Shown: positions 14,671 to 21,577 of the stretch, one piece after another | Layout of the letters: each line of letters begins with the position of its first letter | How positions within the stretch are numbered: position 1 is the stretch's first letter | Source of the DNA: Coriobacteriia bacterium | GTDB lineage: Bacteria; Actinomycetota; Coriobacteriia; Anaerosomatales; PALSA-660 | Assembly (NCBI GenBank): GCA_025361505.1 | Contig: JANYKZ010000077.1 | Span: 1 to 51,262 of the forward strand | Reading direction: 5' to 3' | DNA length: 51,262 nt | Program-made: the position numbers and the translations under genes | The notes under the pieces: model-generated | The model's database searches: none | The model's input: only the letters and a program-made list of their open reading frames with translations | Told to the model about the DNA's origin: nothing

Positions 14671-15936
14671 ATGCGTGGAGGTATCGTTCGTCCGCCGCAG
14701 ATGAGCACCCTGGATGCCGCGATCTGGATCACCGTCGCGGTCGCGGCCGTGGCCACCCTCGGCAACGCGATGATGGCGATCCTCATCGTCGCTCCGAGCG
14801 AACTCCCGTTGATGGCCCTGTGCACGGTCGTGCTGGTGGTCGCCGGAGGACTCGCGGCGTGGCGCCACCTCCGGGCCATCGCCGCGGCCAACGAGGCCCG
14901 CAACGAACTGGCCGTCACCAAGGGCGACGAGCTCTCCGCCCGCGATCGCCTCTCGTTCGCCCGCCACTCCGCGTCCCTGATGTCCACGCTCCCCCAGGGG
15001 GAAGGCATCTTGGCGGTCCTCACCGAGTCGCTCACCCGCTTCCACGCTCAGGCCGCCGCGGTGGTGGGCCGTGACGTCGCGCTCGCGACCGGGGAAGGCG
15101 TCGACGCCGACGAGGCGCGCGCCGCGGTACTTCGACTGGCGGAGGAGACGGTGAAGTCCGGACGCTCGGTGACCGTCGCCGACGCCGAATCGCAGGTCGC
15201 CGCGCTGACCGCTCCCCTGCGCATCCGCGACGACCGCACGGACGTCCTGGTGCTGTGGCGGCACGGGCACCGGTTCCGGCTCGACGACCTCGACGGGCTG
15301 AGCCTCGTCGCGCGCATCGTGGAGCTCTCCATGGAGAACACCGCGCTCGTCGATGACGTGCGCTCCCAGCTGGGCGGCACGCTGCACGCCATGGTCGACC
15401 TGGTCGAACAGCGCCTCCCGAACTACATCCCGCACTCCAGCCGCGTCGGCGCCTACGCCGCCGCGCTCGCCCAGGCCATCGGTCTCGCCGACGAGGAGGC
15501 CGAGCAGCTTCGCGTCGCGGCGATGTTGCACGACGTCGGCATGCTCGAGGTCCCCGAGGCGATCCTGAACGCGCCGCGCTCCCTCACGGCCGACGAACAG
15601 CTCGCGCTGCGCGATCACCCGCGGCACGGTGCCGAACTCACGCGCTTCGCCAACTTCGGACCGCTCGTGCAGGAAGCGATCCTGGCGCACCACGAGCGCG
15701 TGGACGGCACCGGCTATCCCCGCGGCCTGAGCGGGGACGCCATCCCGCTGGCCGCTCGCATCCTCGCCGTGTGTGACGCCTACGTCGCGATGATCTCGGA
15801 CCGGCCGCAGCGGGCCCGGATCACGCCCGAGGCTGCGCTCGCGGAGCTTCGCGCGGGCGCCGGCACGGCCTACGACACGGGCGTCGTCGAGATGTTCGCC
15901 GAGGTCCGGGCAGAGGTGCCCTCCACGGGCGCATAG
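14671..15936 (+). CDS. Membrane-anchored HD-GYP domain protein
   Basis: HD-GYP proteins hydrolyse cyclic di-GMP or related dinucleotides. Two N-terminal membrane helices (TLDAAIWITVAVAAVATLGN and LPLMALCTVVLVVAGGLAAW) are followed by a GAF-like region to about residue 215, then the HD-GYP domain. This shows the HD pair in AAMLHDVGMLEVPEAI, RDHPRHGAEL, ILAHHERVDGTGYPRG (a GYP motif) and ILAVCDAYVAMISDRP. All metal-ligand motifs appear intact. At 421 residues it is complete. The ATG at 14671 follows GGAAGG. It is divergent from the PdtaS-like kinase, and no GGDEF protein is present in the window. Confidence 0.9.
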   Translation: MRGGIVRPPQMSTLDAAIWITVAVAAVATLGNAMMAILIVAPSELPLMALCTVVLVVAGGLAAWRHLRAIAAANEARNELAVTKGDELSARDRLSFARHSASLMSTLPQGEGILAVLTESLTRFHAQAAAVVGRDVALATGEGVDADEARAAVLRLAEETVKSGRSVTVADAESQVAALTAPLRIRDDRTDVLVLWRHGHRFRLDDLDGLSLVARIVELSMENTALVDDVRSQLGGTLHAMVDLVEQRLPNYIPHSSRVGAYAAALAQAIGLADEEAEQLRVAAMLHDVGMLEVPEAILNAPRSLTADEQLALRDHPRHGAELTRFANFGPLVQEAILAHHERVDGTGYPRGLSGDAIPLAARILAVCDAYVAMISDRPQRARITPEAALAELRAGAGTAYDTGVVEMFAEVRAEVPSTGA

Positions 15937-16003
15937 CCGCGCGGCTCCCATCGCCTATAATCGGCGCGTTCCGGCGGACGTCGTGCCGCCAGGTCATCCA
16001 ATC

Positions 16004-16089
16004 GCCCGGGTGGCGGAACGGCAGACGCGGGGGCCTCAAAAGCCTCTATGTGAAAGCATGTGTGGGTTCGAATCCCACCCCGGGCACCA
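16004..16089 (+). tRNA. tRNA-Leu (anticodon CAA)
   Basis: The acceptor stem GCCCGGG pairs with CCCGGGC, then discriminator A and an encoded CCA. The D arm is GCG...CGC. The anticodon stem GGGGC/GCCTC encloses loop CTCAAAA, so the anticodon is CAA and reads UUG. The long variable arm (TATGTGAAAGCATGT) marks a class II tRNA, and the T arm GTGGG-TTCGAAT-CCCAC is perfect. No intron or integrated element is seen at its 3' end. Confidence 0.97.
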
Positions 16090-16090
16090 G

Positions 16091-16114
16091 GTTCGACCGT
16101 GGAACGGTCAGAAC
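16091..16114 (+). terminator. Hairpin directly after tRNA-Leu
   Basis: GTTC-GACCGT pairs with ACGGTC-A-GAAC around a GGA loop, ten base pairs with one bulge, two bases after the tRNA 3' end. There is no T-tract, so termination or 3' processing is an inference. Confidence 0.5.
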
Positions 16115-16124
16115 GCGACGACGA

Positions 16125-16149
16125 CCCCGCCCTCACGATGAGAGCGGGG
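16125..16149. terminator. Intrinsic terminator-like hairpin between tRNA and HEAT gene
   Basis: CCCCGC-C-CTCA and TGAG-A-GCGGGG form a ten-pair stem around a CGA loop, followed by GTGTTCTTC on the plus strand. It lies 16 bases past the stop of the convergent HEAT-repeat gene, so it may serve both directions. Confidence 0.65.
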
Positions 16150-16165
16150 CCGTGTTCTTCGCCCG

Positions 16166-16765
16166 TCAGTGAGCGACCGTGAGCCGTGCGAGCGCACCGA
16201 GCGCCACGCTGCGCACGCGGTCGATCGGATCGCTGAACCCCACGAGGGCCAGTGCCTCCGTGGCGTGAGGATCACCGAGCTGACCGAGCGCATCTGCCGC
16301 GTCGCGGCGAACGTCCGGCTCGCCATCCTTGAGCGCGTCGACGAGCGGCCCGTACGCGTCGTGCAGTCCGAGTGCGCCCAAGGCGCGCGCCGCGAGCTGG
16401 CGCTGTTCGGAGTCGCCGTCGCGAAGCTGCCGCGAGAGGCGCTCGCAGGCCTCCTGCGGAGCGGATCCGTCACCGAGCCGGGCGCGAGCGAGCGCCGCGG
16501 CGGCGGCGACGCAGGCCTCGGGGTCATCGGCCGCCGCGCGCAGGGACGGGATGATGCGTTCGTCGCCGATCACTCCGAGCGCGGTGGCCGCCGCGGAACG
16601 GATGGCCGGGTCGCCGCTGTGGAGGAGTCCGAGCAGTTCACCCACGAACCGCTCTCCGTCGCCACGCAGACCGTTGTGCGTGGCGATGCTGATCGCGGAT
16701 GCCGGGTCGGCCGGAAGGGAGCCGTGCGGCCATGGTTCTGCCGACGCGCGCGTGCCGACGTTCAT
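16166..16765 (-). CDS. HEAT-repeat (PBS lyase-like) protein (199 aa)
   Basis: From about residue 38 on, the protein is a run of roughly 31-residue helical repeats with the HEAT/EZ pattern: DPAIRSAAATALGVIGDERI, then QRQLAARALGALGLHDAYGP, DVRRDAADALGQLGDPHATE and DRVRSVALGALARL. Such solenoids are protein-binding scaffolds; related repeats occur in phycobilisome lyases, but there is no reason to expect that role here. No signal peptide is seen. The ATG at 16765 follows GAGGGGGT. Partners are unknown. Confidence 0.85.
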   Translation of the reverse strand: MNVGTRASAEPWPHGSLPADPASAISIATHNGLRGDGERFVGELLGLLHSGDPAIRSAAATALGVIGDERIIPSLRAAADDPEACVAAAAALARARLGDGSAPQEACERLSRQLRDGDSEQRQLAARALGALGLHDAYGPLVDALKDGEPDVRRDAADALGQLGDPHATEALALVGFSDPIDRVRSVALGALARLTVAH

Positions 16766-16972
16766 CGCTACCCCCTCGAACGTGGACGTGCTCTGCTGTG
16801 CCTACTTGCCCGTACGACGCGAAGCGAGCGCGCGGCCGTGGGATGATTCCGCTCAGTGGTAGGCGCTCCCGTCGCCCGGGGTGATTCGGATACCATGCGA
16901 TACGAGCCGGTCGGGGCGCGGTGGTCACGACGGGCGGTCGCGCGACGAGCAGGACTCCGAGAAGGGCAGCAG

Positions 16973-17977
16973 ATGACTCACGAGGCGTTCATACAGCGGC
17001 TCCCGAAGGTCGAGCTGCACGTGCACCTCGAAGGCACGCTCGAGCCGGAGATGGCGTTCGAGCTCGGTCGGCGCAACGGCGTCGCCCTCCCCTACGCTTC
17101 GGCGAACGAGATGCGTGCGGCCTACGACTTCTCCGACCTGCAGTCCTTCCTCGACATCTACTACGCCTCCTGCTCCGTGCTGCGCACTGAGCAGGACTTC
17201 TACGACCTCACCCGCGCCTACCTCGACAGGGCGATCGCGGACAACGTTCGCCACGTCGAGCCGTTCTTCGACCCGCAGACCCACACGGCTCGTGGCGTCG
17301 CCTACCACGACGTCGTGAGCGGCATCCGTCGCGCGCTCGACGAAGCGCTTGAGCGCGACGGGATCACCTCGAAGCTGATCATGTGCGTCCTGCGGGACCT
17401 CAGCGAGGACGAGGCGATGGCGGCCCTGCGGACAGCGCTCTCTGACGAGACGACGATCGACGGGATCGGGATGGACTCGACGGAGATCGGCAATCCGCCG
17501 ACGAAGTTCCACTCGCTCTACGCCTTCGCCCGCGCCGCCGGCCTTCGCGCCGTCGCGCACGCGGGAGAGGAGGGCCCCGCGTCGTACATCAGGGACTCCA
17601 TCGACCTGCTGGGAGCGGAGCGCATCGACCACGGCGTCCGCTGCGGCGAGGACCCGGCCCTCGTGGGACGCCTTATCCGCGACCGGATATGCCTGACCAT
17701 CTGCCCACTGAGCAACGTCGCCCTGCGCGTGGTCGAGTCGATCGAGGACCACCCGCTGCGCGAGATGCTCGAGGTCGGTCTCGCGGTGACGGTGAACTCC
17801 GACGACCCGGCGTACTTCCGCGGCTACATCGGCGACAACTACCGCGCCGTGACCGACGCTCTCGAACTGACCGAGGACCACCTCGCCGAGCTGGCCTTCA
17901 ACGCGATCGTCGGCTCGTTCGCGGATGACGAGCGCAAGATCGAGCTGCTCGGCGAGCTCAACGCCGTGACCGGGTAG
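16973..17977 (+). CDS. Adenine deaminase (adenosine deaminase-fold family)
   Basis: This amidohydrolase should convert adenine to hypoxanthine and ammonia in purine salvage. Zinc ligands are seen in PKVELHVHLEGTLEPE (H16, H18), HAGEEGP (near residue 196) and NSDDPAYF (near residue 275). The catalytic region includes RIDHGVRC and TICPLSNV. True adenosine deaminases carry an LAGDE motif. This protein instead has GMDSTEIGNPPTKF and VEPFFDPQTHTARG, features of the adenine deaminases typified by Pseudomonas aeruginosa PA0148, so I favour adenine as substrate. At 334 residues it is full length. The ATG at 16973 follows GAAGGG. It converges with the aldolase gene. Confidence 0.8.
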   Translation: MTHEAFIQRLPKVELHVHLEGTLEPEMAFELGRRNGVALPYASANEMRAAYDFSDLQSFLDIYYASCSVLRTEQDFYDLTRAYLDRAIADNVRHVEPFFDPQTHTARGVAYHDVVSGIRRALDEALERDGITSKLIMCVLRDLSEDEAMAALRTALSDETTIDGIGMDSTEIGNPPTKFHSLYAFARAAGLRAVAHAGEEGPASYIRDSIDLLGAERIDHGVRCGEDPALVGRLIRDRICLTICPLSNVALRVVESIEDHPLREMLEVGLAVTVNSDDPAYFRGYIGDNYRAVTDALELTEDHLAELAFNAIVGSFADDERKIELLGELNAVTG

Positions 17978-17982
17978 ACCTC

Positions 17983-18543
17983 TCAGCCACGCCCCATCGC
18001 GTCGAGCAGGTTCAGGATCTGGCAGCTCGCTTCGAGGCAGGAGACGGCCTGATAGGCGTCCTCCAGCGATTCCCCGCGCGCGAAGGGCCCGTGTCCCCGC
18101 AGGACCGCCACCCGCCGCGCCATGAGCGCCGCCGCCAGCTTCTCCCCCGCTTCAGGCGAACCGATCGACTCAGCGGACGTCACCACGGGCACATCGGTCA
18201 GCCGCGCCTTCGACTCGGAGTCCGGCGGGACTATGACGTCCTCGAACAGCGAACGCGCGACCGTGTGGATGGCGTGCGCGTGCACGATCGCGTGGGCGTG
18301 CGTCGCGGCGTAGATGGCGCGGTGGACGACCAGTTCGACCGAGCAGCCCTCGTCGCGCGGGTCGCCGCAGGCCGAAAGCGTCGTCTCGATGATGTCGGCC
18401 TCAGTGAGACGCCCGATCATCGAGCCGGTCCGCGTGATGAGCATGCGCTCGTCGTCGAGACGGACCGACAGGTTCCCCCCGTGGCTCGAGACCGCTCCCG
18501 ACGCGTAGAGGTCCCTGCCGACCCATGCGAACTGCTCGAACAT
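17983..18543 (-). CDS. Class II aldolase/adducin-family protein
   Basis: A 186-residue cytoplasmic protein of the zinc-dependent class II aldolase family (fuculose phosphate or ribulose phosphate type). It shows SHGGNLSVRL near the start, the substrate phosphate-binding stretch. A TRTGSM loop follows, then HAHAIH and a later HGPFARG that supply zinc-binding histidines. The usual catalytic acid after the GN loop cannot be assigned with confidence. The exact substrate is unknown; such proteins in prokaryotes outside sugar operons are often of undefined role. The ATG at 18543 follows GAAAGGTG. It is the last gene of a minus-strand run with two DUF7282 proteins, an odd pairing. Confidence 0.85.
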   Translation of the reverse strand: MFEQFAWVGRDLYASGAVSSHGGNLSVRLDDERMLITRTGSMIGRLTEADIIETTLSACGDPRDEGCSVELVVHRAIYAATHAHAIVHAHAIHTVARSLFEDVIVPPDSESKARLTDVPVVTSAESIGSPEAGEKLAAALMARRVAVLRGHGPFARGESLEDAYQAVSCLEASCQILNLLDAMGRG

Positions 18544-18572
18544 GCCGTGGACACCTTTCGACGGGGGTCGGG

Positions 18573-19100
18573 CTAGGGCCTGATGGTGTCGATCATCTCG
18601 TCGTATCGTACGCGGACCGGCACCGAGACCTCGACACCGCCGACGTAGTAGGGCTTGTCCGGACTGGCGTCGAAACGGGCGGCGTCGAACTCGAAGCGGC
18701 CCGGAACGCCACGGTCGGCCTGTAGCACGACCAAGACGTCCTGCGTGAGCCGAACGCCCGGATCCAGCGGGACCCTGATGTCCCGGGACTCGCCGGCGGG
18801 CACCTGCACGTAGCCGACCGGCGGGCCTGTCGCGACACCGCTCGAGCCCGCGCCGGCCATGGGGTCGGCGCTCACCAGGTACACGGCCACCCACGATCGG
18901 TCGGGCGCGACGACGCGGTCGACGAGCAGCGTCCCCCGCGCTCCGAACTGCCCGGTCGCTTCGACGGACGCACCTCCGGACGCGACGACCACACCGATCA
19001 TGGGAGCGGTGCGCGACGCCCCGGCGACCGCGAGGGCGATCAAGCCCACGGCGAGACCGATCGCCAGAACGGTTCCGATGACGGTCAGCAACCGCCTCAC
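18573..19100 (-). CDS. Membrane-anchored single DUF7282-type domain protein
   Basis: An N-terminal hydrophobic anchor (LLTVIGTVLAIGLAVGLIAL) precedes one beta-rich domain with the pattern GARGTLLVDRVVAPDRSWVA, then VLVVLQADRG and FDASPDKPYYVGGVEVSVPV. This matches the DUF7282 type, best known from archaeal surface proteins; the function is unknown. The same D-x-SPDKPY-x-VGG signature occurs in the proteins at 19097-20044 and 33848-34684. It overlaps the preceding gene's stop by four bases, which indicates coupled translation. The domain faces outside the membrane by topology, and its copper link is inferred only from neighbours. Confidence 0.75.
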   Translation of the reverse strand: MRRLLTVIGTVLAIGLAVGLIALAVAGASRTAPMIGVVVASGGASVEATGQFGARGTLLVDRVVAPDRSWVAVYLVSADPMAGAGSSGVATGPPVGYVQVPAGESRDIRVPLDPGVRLTQDVLVVLQADRGVPGRFEFDAARFDASPDKPYYVGGVEVSVPVRVRYDEMIDTIRP

Positions 19101-20044
19101 GGGCCGGACATCCCGCCGCCACCACCGGTGCCGGCCATGTTGTCGGCGCCCATGCCGTAGGCCCGCGTGAAGACCGCCTTCGAGACCTCGGCCCCGCCGA
19201 CGACGTACGGCTTGTCGGGTCCCGCGGCCGGATCGGAGGGGTCGAACTCGAAGACCGATGGCGCGCCGAGATCCGCCTGCAGCGCGATGAGTACCTTCTG
19301 CGTGAGCTCCCCACCCGCGTCGACGGGCACGACGACCCCGAGCGTCTCGCCCTTCCCCACCCGGACGGCCCCGACGCGCCGGGTCGGGGCGCCGTCATCG
19401 CCGACGAGGTACACGGCGACCCAGGAATCGGCCGGTGCGACCACGCGGTCCACGACGAGTTCGTTGATGACCGTGAGCCGGTCGGCCACCTCGATCGACG
19501 CTGAACCGGCGGGTGCGACGATCCCGGAGGTCCCGCCCGTCTGCGCAGGCGCTTCGAGCCCGGCGACGGTGGTGTCCTTGACGAGGGCGACCTGCGCGAA
19601 CGCGCCGCCGACGGTGTAGGGCTTGTCCGGGCTGGCATCGAACCTCGTCGCATCGAACTCGAACCGCCCGCGGATCCCGCGGTCCGCGTTGAGCACGAGC
19701 ACGAACTTCTGGCTCAACGCCACGTGTCCCTGCAGCGGCACGGTCACGTTGAGGGACTCACCGGCGCGCACCGGGGCCGCGCCCACGAAGGCGCCGGGTG
19801 TCCCACCGGGTCCCGCGAGGTACGCGACGACCCAGGAGTCGTCCGGCGCCACGACGCGACGCACGACCAGCGCGCCCGCGGGCCCGATCTGGTCCGTCGC
19901 CTCGATCGAAGCGGTGCCCGCCGAGGTCACCACGCCCACCATCGGTTGCTCCGTGCGCGTCGACGCGTACGAGACCCACGCGACCGCGGCCACCACGACG
20001 ATCGCCGCCAGGATGCCGGCTATGCGAAGCACGCGTGAGAGCAC
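19097..20044 (-). CDS. Membrane-anchored protein with two DUF7282-type domains
   Basis: After an N-terminal membrane helix (IAGILAAIVVVAAVAWVSYA) there are two tandem beta-rich domains. The first runs from PAGALVVRRVVAPDDSWVVA to FDASPDKPYTVGGAF, the second from INELVVDRVVAPADSWVAVY to GPDKPYVVGGAEVS. Each contains a (N/Q)AD(R/L)G turn. A Gly-rich tail follows. I prefer the GTG at 20044, which has GGGGAAGG five bases upstream; an earlier GTG at 20065 has no clear ribosome site. It is translationally coupled to the single-domain gene downstream. The repeat within the protein and between proteins shows family expansion; function is unknown. Confidence 0.75.
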   Translation of the reverse strand: MLSRVLRIAGILAAIVVVAAVAWVSYASTRTEQPMVGVVTSAGTASIEATDQIGPAGALVVRRVVAPDDSWVVAYLAGPGGTPGAFVGAAPVRAGESLNVTVPLQGHVALSQKFVLVLNADRGIRGRFEFDATRFDASPDKPYTVGGAFAQVALVKDTTVAGLEAPAQTGGTSGIVAPAGSASIEVADRLTVINELVVDRVVAPADSWVAVYLVGDDGAPTRRVGAVRVGKGETLGVVVPVDAGGELTQKVLIALQADLGAPSVFEFDPSDPAAGPDKPYVVGGAEVSKAVFTRAYGMGADNMAGTGGGGGMSGP

Positions 20045-20104
20045 GACGGCCTTCCCCAAGGACACTGCGACGCTGTCGGCCTGATTGTAGCGGTCGCGCC
20101 GGGC

Positions 20105-20665
20105 CTACTGGACGGTGATCGTCGCGGCGTTCATCCCCATGGCGCACGTGAACTTGTAGACGCCCGGCTTCAGCGAGCCCAGGTCGATCGTGGCCATCCC
20201 GGTCGCGGTCAGGTCCGCGCTTTTGCCGAGCGACTTGAAGGTCGGCTTCGCCAGACAGCCCTTGGCCTTGCCGGTGAACACGACCTGCGTCGGGATACCG
20301 GCCTGTGCGGTGATCACGTTCGGCGCGTAGGTGCCGTTCACGAGCGCCACCTCGATCACCTGGACCCCACTCTTCACGGTGGCCGTGCCCTCGAACTTGG
20401 CAGGCATACCCTTGCCGGAGCACACGGCGCAGACCTGGACTTCGGACACCGACGTCGCGGTGCCGACGGCGCTCGGCGGGGCCGGCGCGACGGCGGCCGG
20501 CGGCGATGCGGGTGTCGGCTTGCTCGCGCTCGGCGTGCCTGCGCAGGCCGAGAGCAACACGGCGGTCGCGACAAGGGCGACGGAGAGAACGGTCGAGCGA
20601 CGGGCGCGCGCGGTCAGGAATCCGGGAAGCAGCACGGGGGTCCCCCTCAGGTCCGTGTGGAACAT
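20105..20665 (-). CDS. Lipoprotein with CxMxM cupredoxin-like domain
   Basis: A lipoprotein signal ends in the lipobox LLSACAG, then comes a Pro/Ala linker and a cupredoxin-like domain from about residue 95. The domain shows KAKGCLAKPTFKSLG, then GVYKFTCAMGMNAATITVQ at the C-terminus. The final C-A-M-G-M and the earlier Cys are candidate copper ligands; the histidines of classical cupredoxins are absent. A second pair, VCAVCSGKGM, precedes the domain. It probably binds Cu(I) on the outer face of the membrane. The ATG at 20665 has a close GGAG. It leads the minus-strand DUF7282 genes by 60 bases. Confidence 0.8.
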   Translation of the reverse strand: MFHTDLRGTPVLLPGFLTARARRSTVLSVALVATAVLLSACAGTPSASKPTPASPPAAVAPAPPSAVGTATSVSEVQVCAVCSGKGMPAKFEGTATVKSGVQVIEVALVNGTYAPNVITAQAGIPTQVVFTGKAKGCLAKPTFKSLGKSADLTATGMATIDLGSLKPGVYKFTCAMGMNAATITVQ

Positions 20666-20842
20666 ATCTCCAGCAGTTTACCCCACTCGTTCGCGGCCTA
20701 ACGAACTACCGGTCCCGGCGCCCGACCAACGGCGCGCTCACGCGCTAGAGCACGCGGTGACGCATGTCGGCCGGAGCGTTCGCGTGCCGGGTGTAGAGTT
20801 GTCGCCGACAGGCTCGCCACGTCCTGACCCGGAAGGGCCCCG

Positions 20843-21532
20843 ATGTCCGACGCACCGCGCGCTCCGCAGGCTTCGACCCTGCGCCTCTCCCGATACCACT
20901 GCTTCCTGGGCGAACTGATCCGCTCCGATGATGCACCTCGGATCAGATCGCGGGAGATGGCCGAGGAACTCGGCGTCAGCGAGGAGACCGTCCGGAGGGA
21001 CCTCTCCTACGTGGATGTGGAGGGGCGCCCCGGCGCCGGATACGACCCCTCGGAGCTCTACCTCGCGCTCGAGTCGTACCTCGGGCTGAGCGCCTCGTTC
21101 CCCTTCGTGGCGATCGGCGACCGCGACATGCTCGGGTCGCTCGCCACGATCTTCCCCGCCGAGGAGTTCGGGCTCGAGGCGGAGGCGTACTTCTCGGTGA
21201 GGCCCGAAGACGACGGCGCGGCCGTCGGCGGGGTGCCCGTCTACGCGCTGGCCGACCTTCCGTCAGTGGCCGAACGCCTGTCCGCCAAGGTCGCGGTAGT
21301 CGCATGCGTCCCGTCCAGCGTGCAGGACGCTCTCGCCCGACTCGACGAGGCCGGCATCCGGTCGGTGCTCATGCTGACCCCGACGCTGCGGCCGGTGCAT
21401 CCCGAGGGCATGGACGTCACCTATTTCCGCATCCCGTGCGCACTCAAGGCCCTGGCCGGCGCGGTGCCGCATGCCGCACCGTGCTGCACGACCTCCGGGT
21501 GCTCGGCCGAACGCGAGCGCGCCGGAGTCTAG
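20843..21532 (+). CDS. Rex-like redox regulator with altered Rossmann loop and Cys-rich tail
   Basis: The first 80 residues match the winged-helix domain of Rex repressors: STLRLSRYHCFLGELI, EMAEELGVSEETVRRDLSYV and the GRPGAGYD link. A Rossmann-like domain follows, but the usual GxGxxG of NADH-binding Rex is FVAIGDRDMLGSL here, so NAD(H) binding is doubtful. The C-terminus has PCCTTSGCSAE, a cysteine cluster that Rex proteins usually lack. It sits beside copper ATPase genes, which raises the possibility of metal or thiol sensing; this is speculation. At 229 residues it is near normal Rex length. GGAAGGG precedes the ATG. Its stop is 45 bases before the convergent copA1 stop. Confidence 0.78.
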   Translation: MSDAPRAPQASTLRLSRYHCFLGELIRSDDAPRIRSREMAEELGVSEETVRRDLSYVDVEGRPGAGYDPSELYLALESYLGLSASFPFVAIGDRDMLGSLATIFPAEEFGLEAEAYFSVRPEDDGAAVGGVPVYALADLPSVAERLSAKVAVVACVPSSVQDALARLDEAGIRSVLMLTPTLRPVHPEGMDVTYFRIPCALKALAGAVPHAAPCCTTSGCSAERERAGV

Positions 21533-21577
21533 GCCGCGACCCGCTCGCCCCGTCTCGACGCGAAGGGATGTGCGACC

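Noticed and set aside
14233..15951. A 572-codon open frame on the minus strand
   Set aside because: It lies opposite the HD-GYP gene, whose motifs are clear, and its product matches no family.
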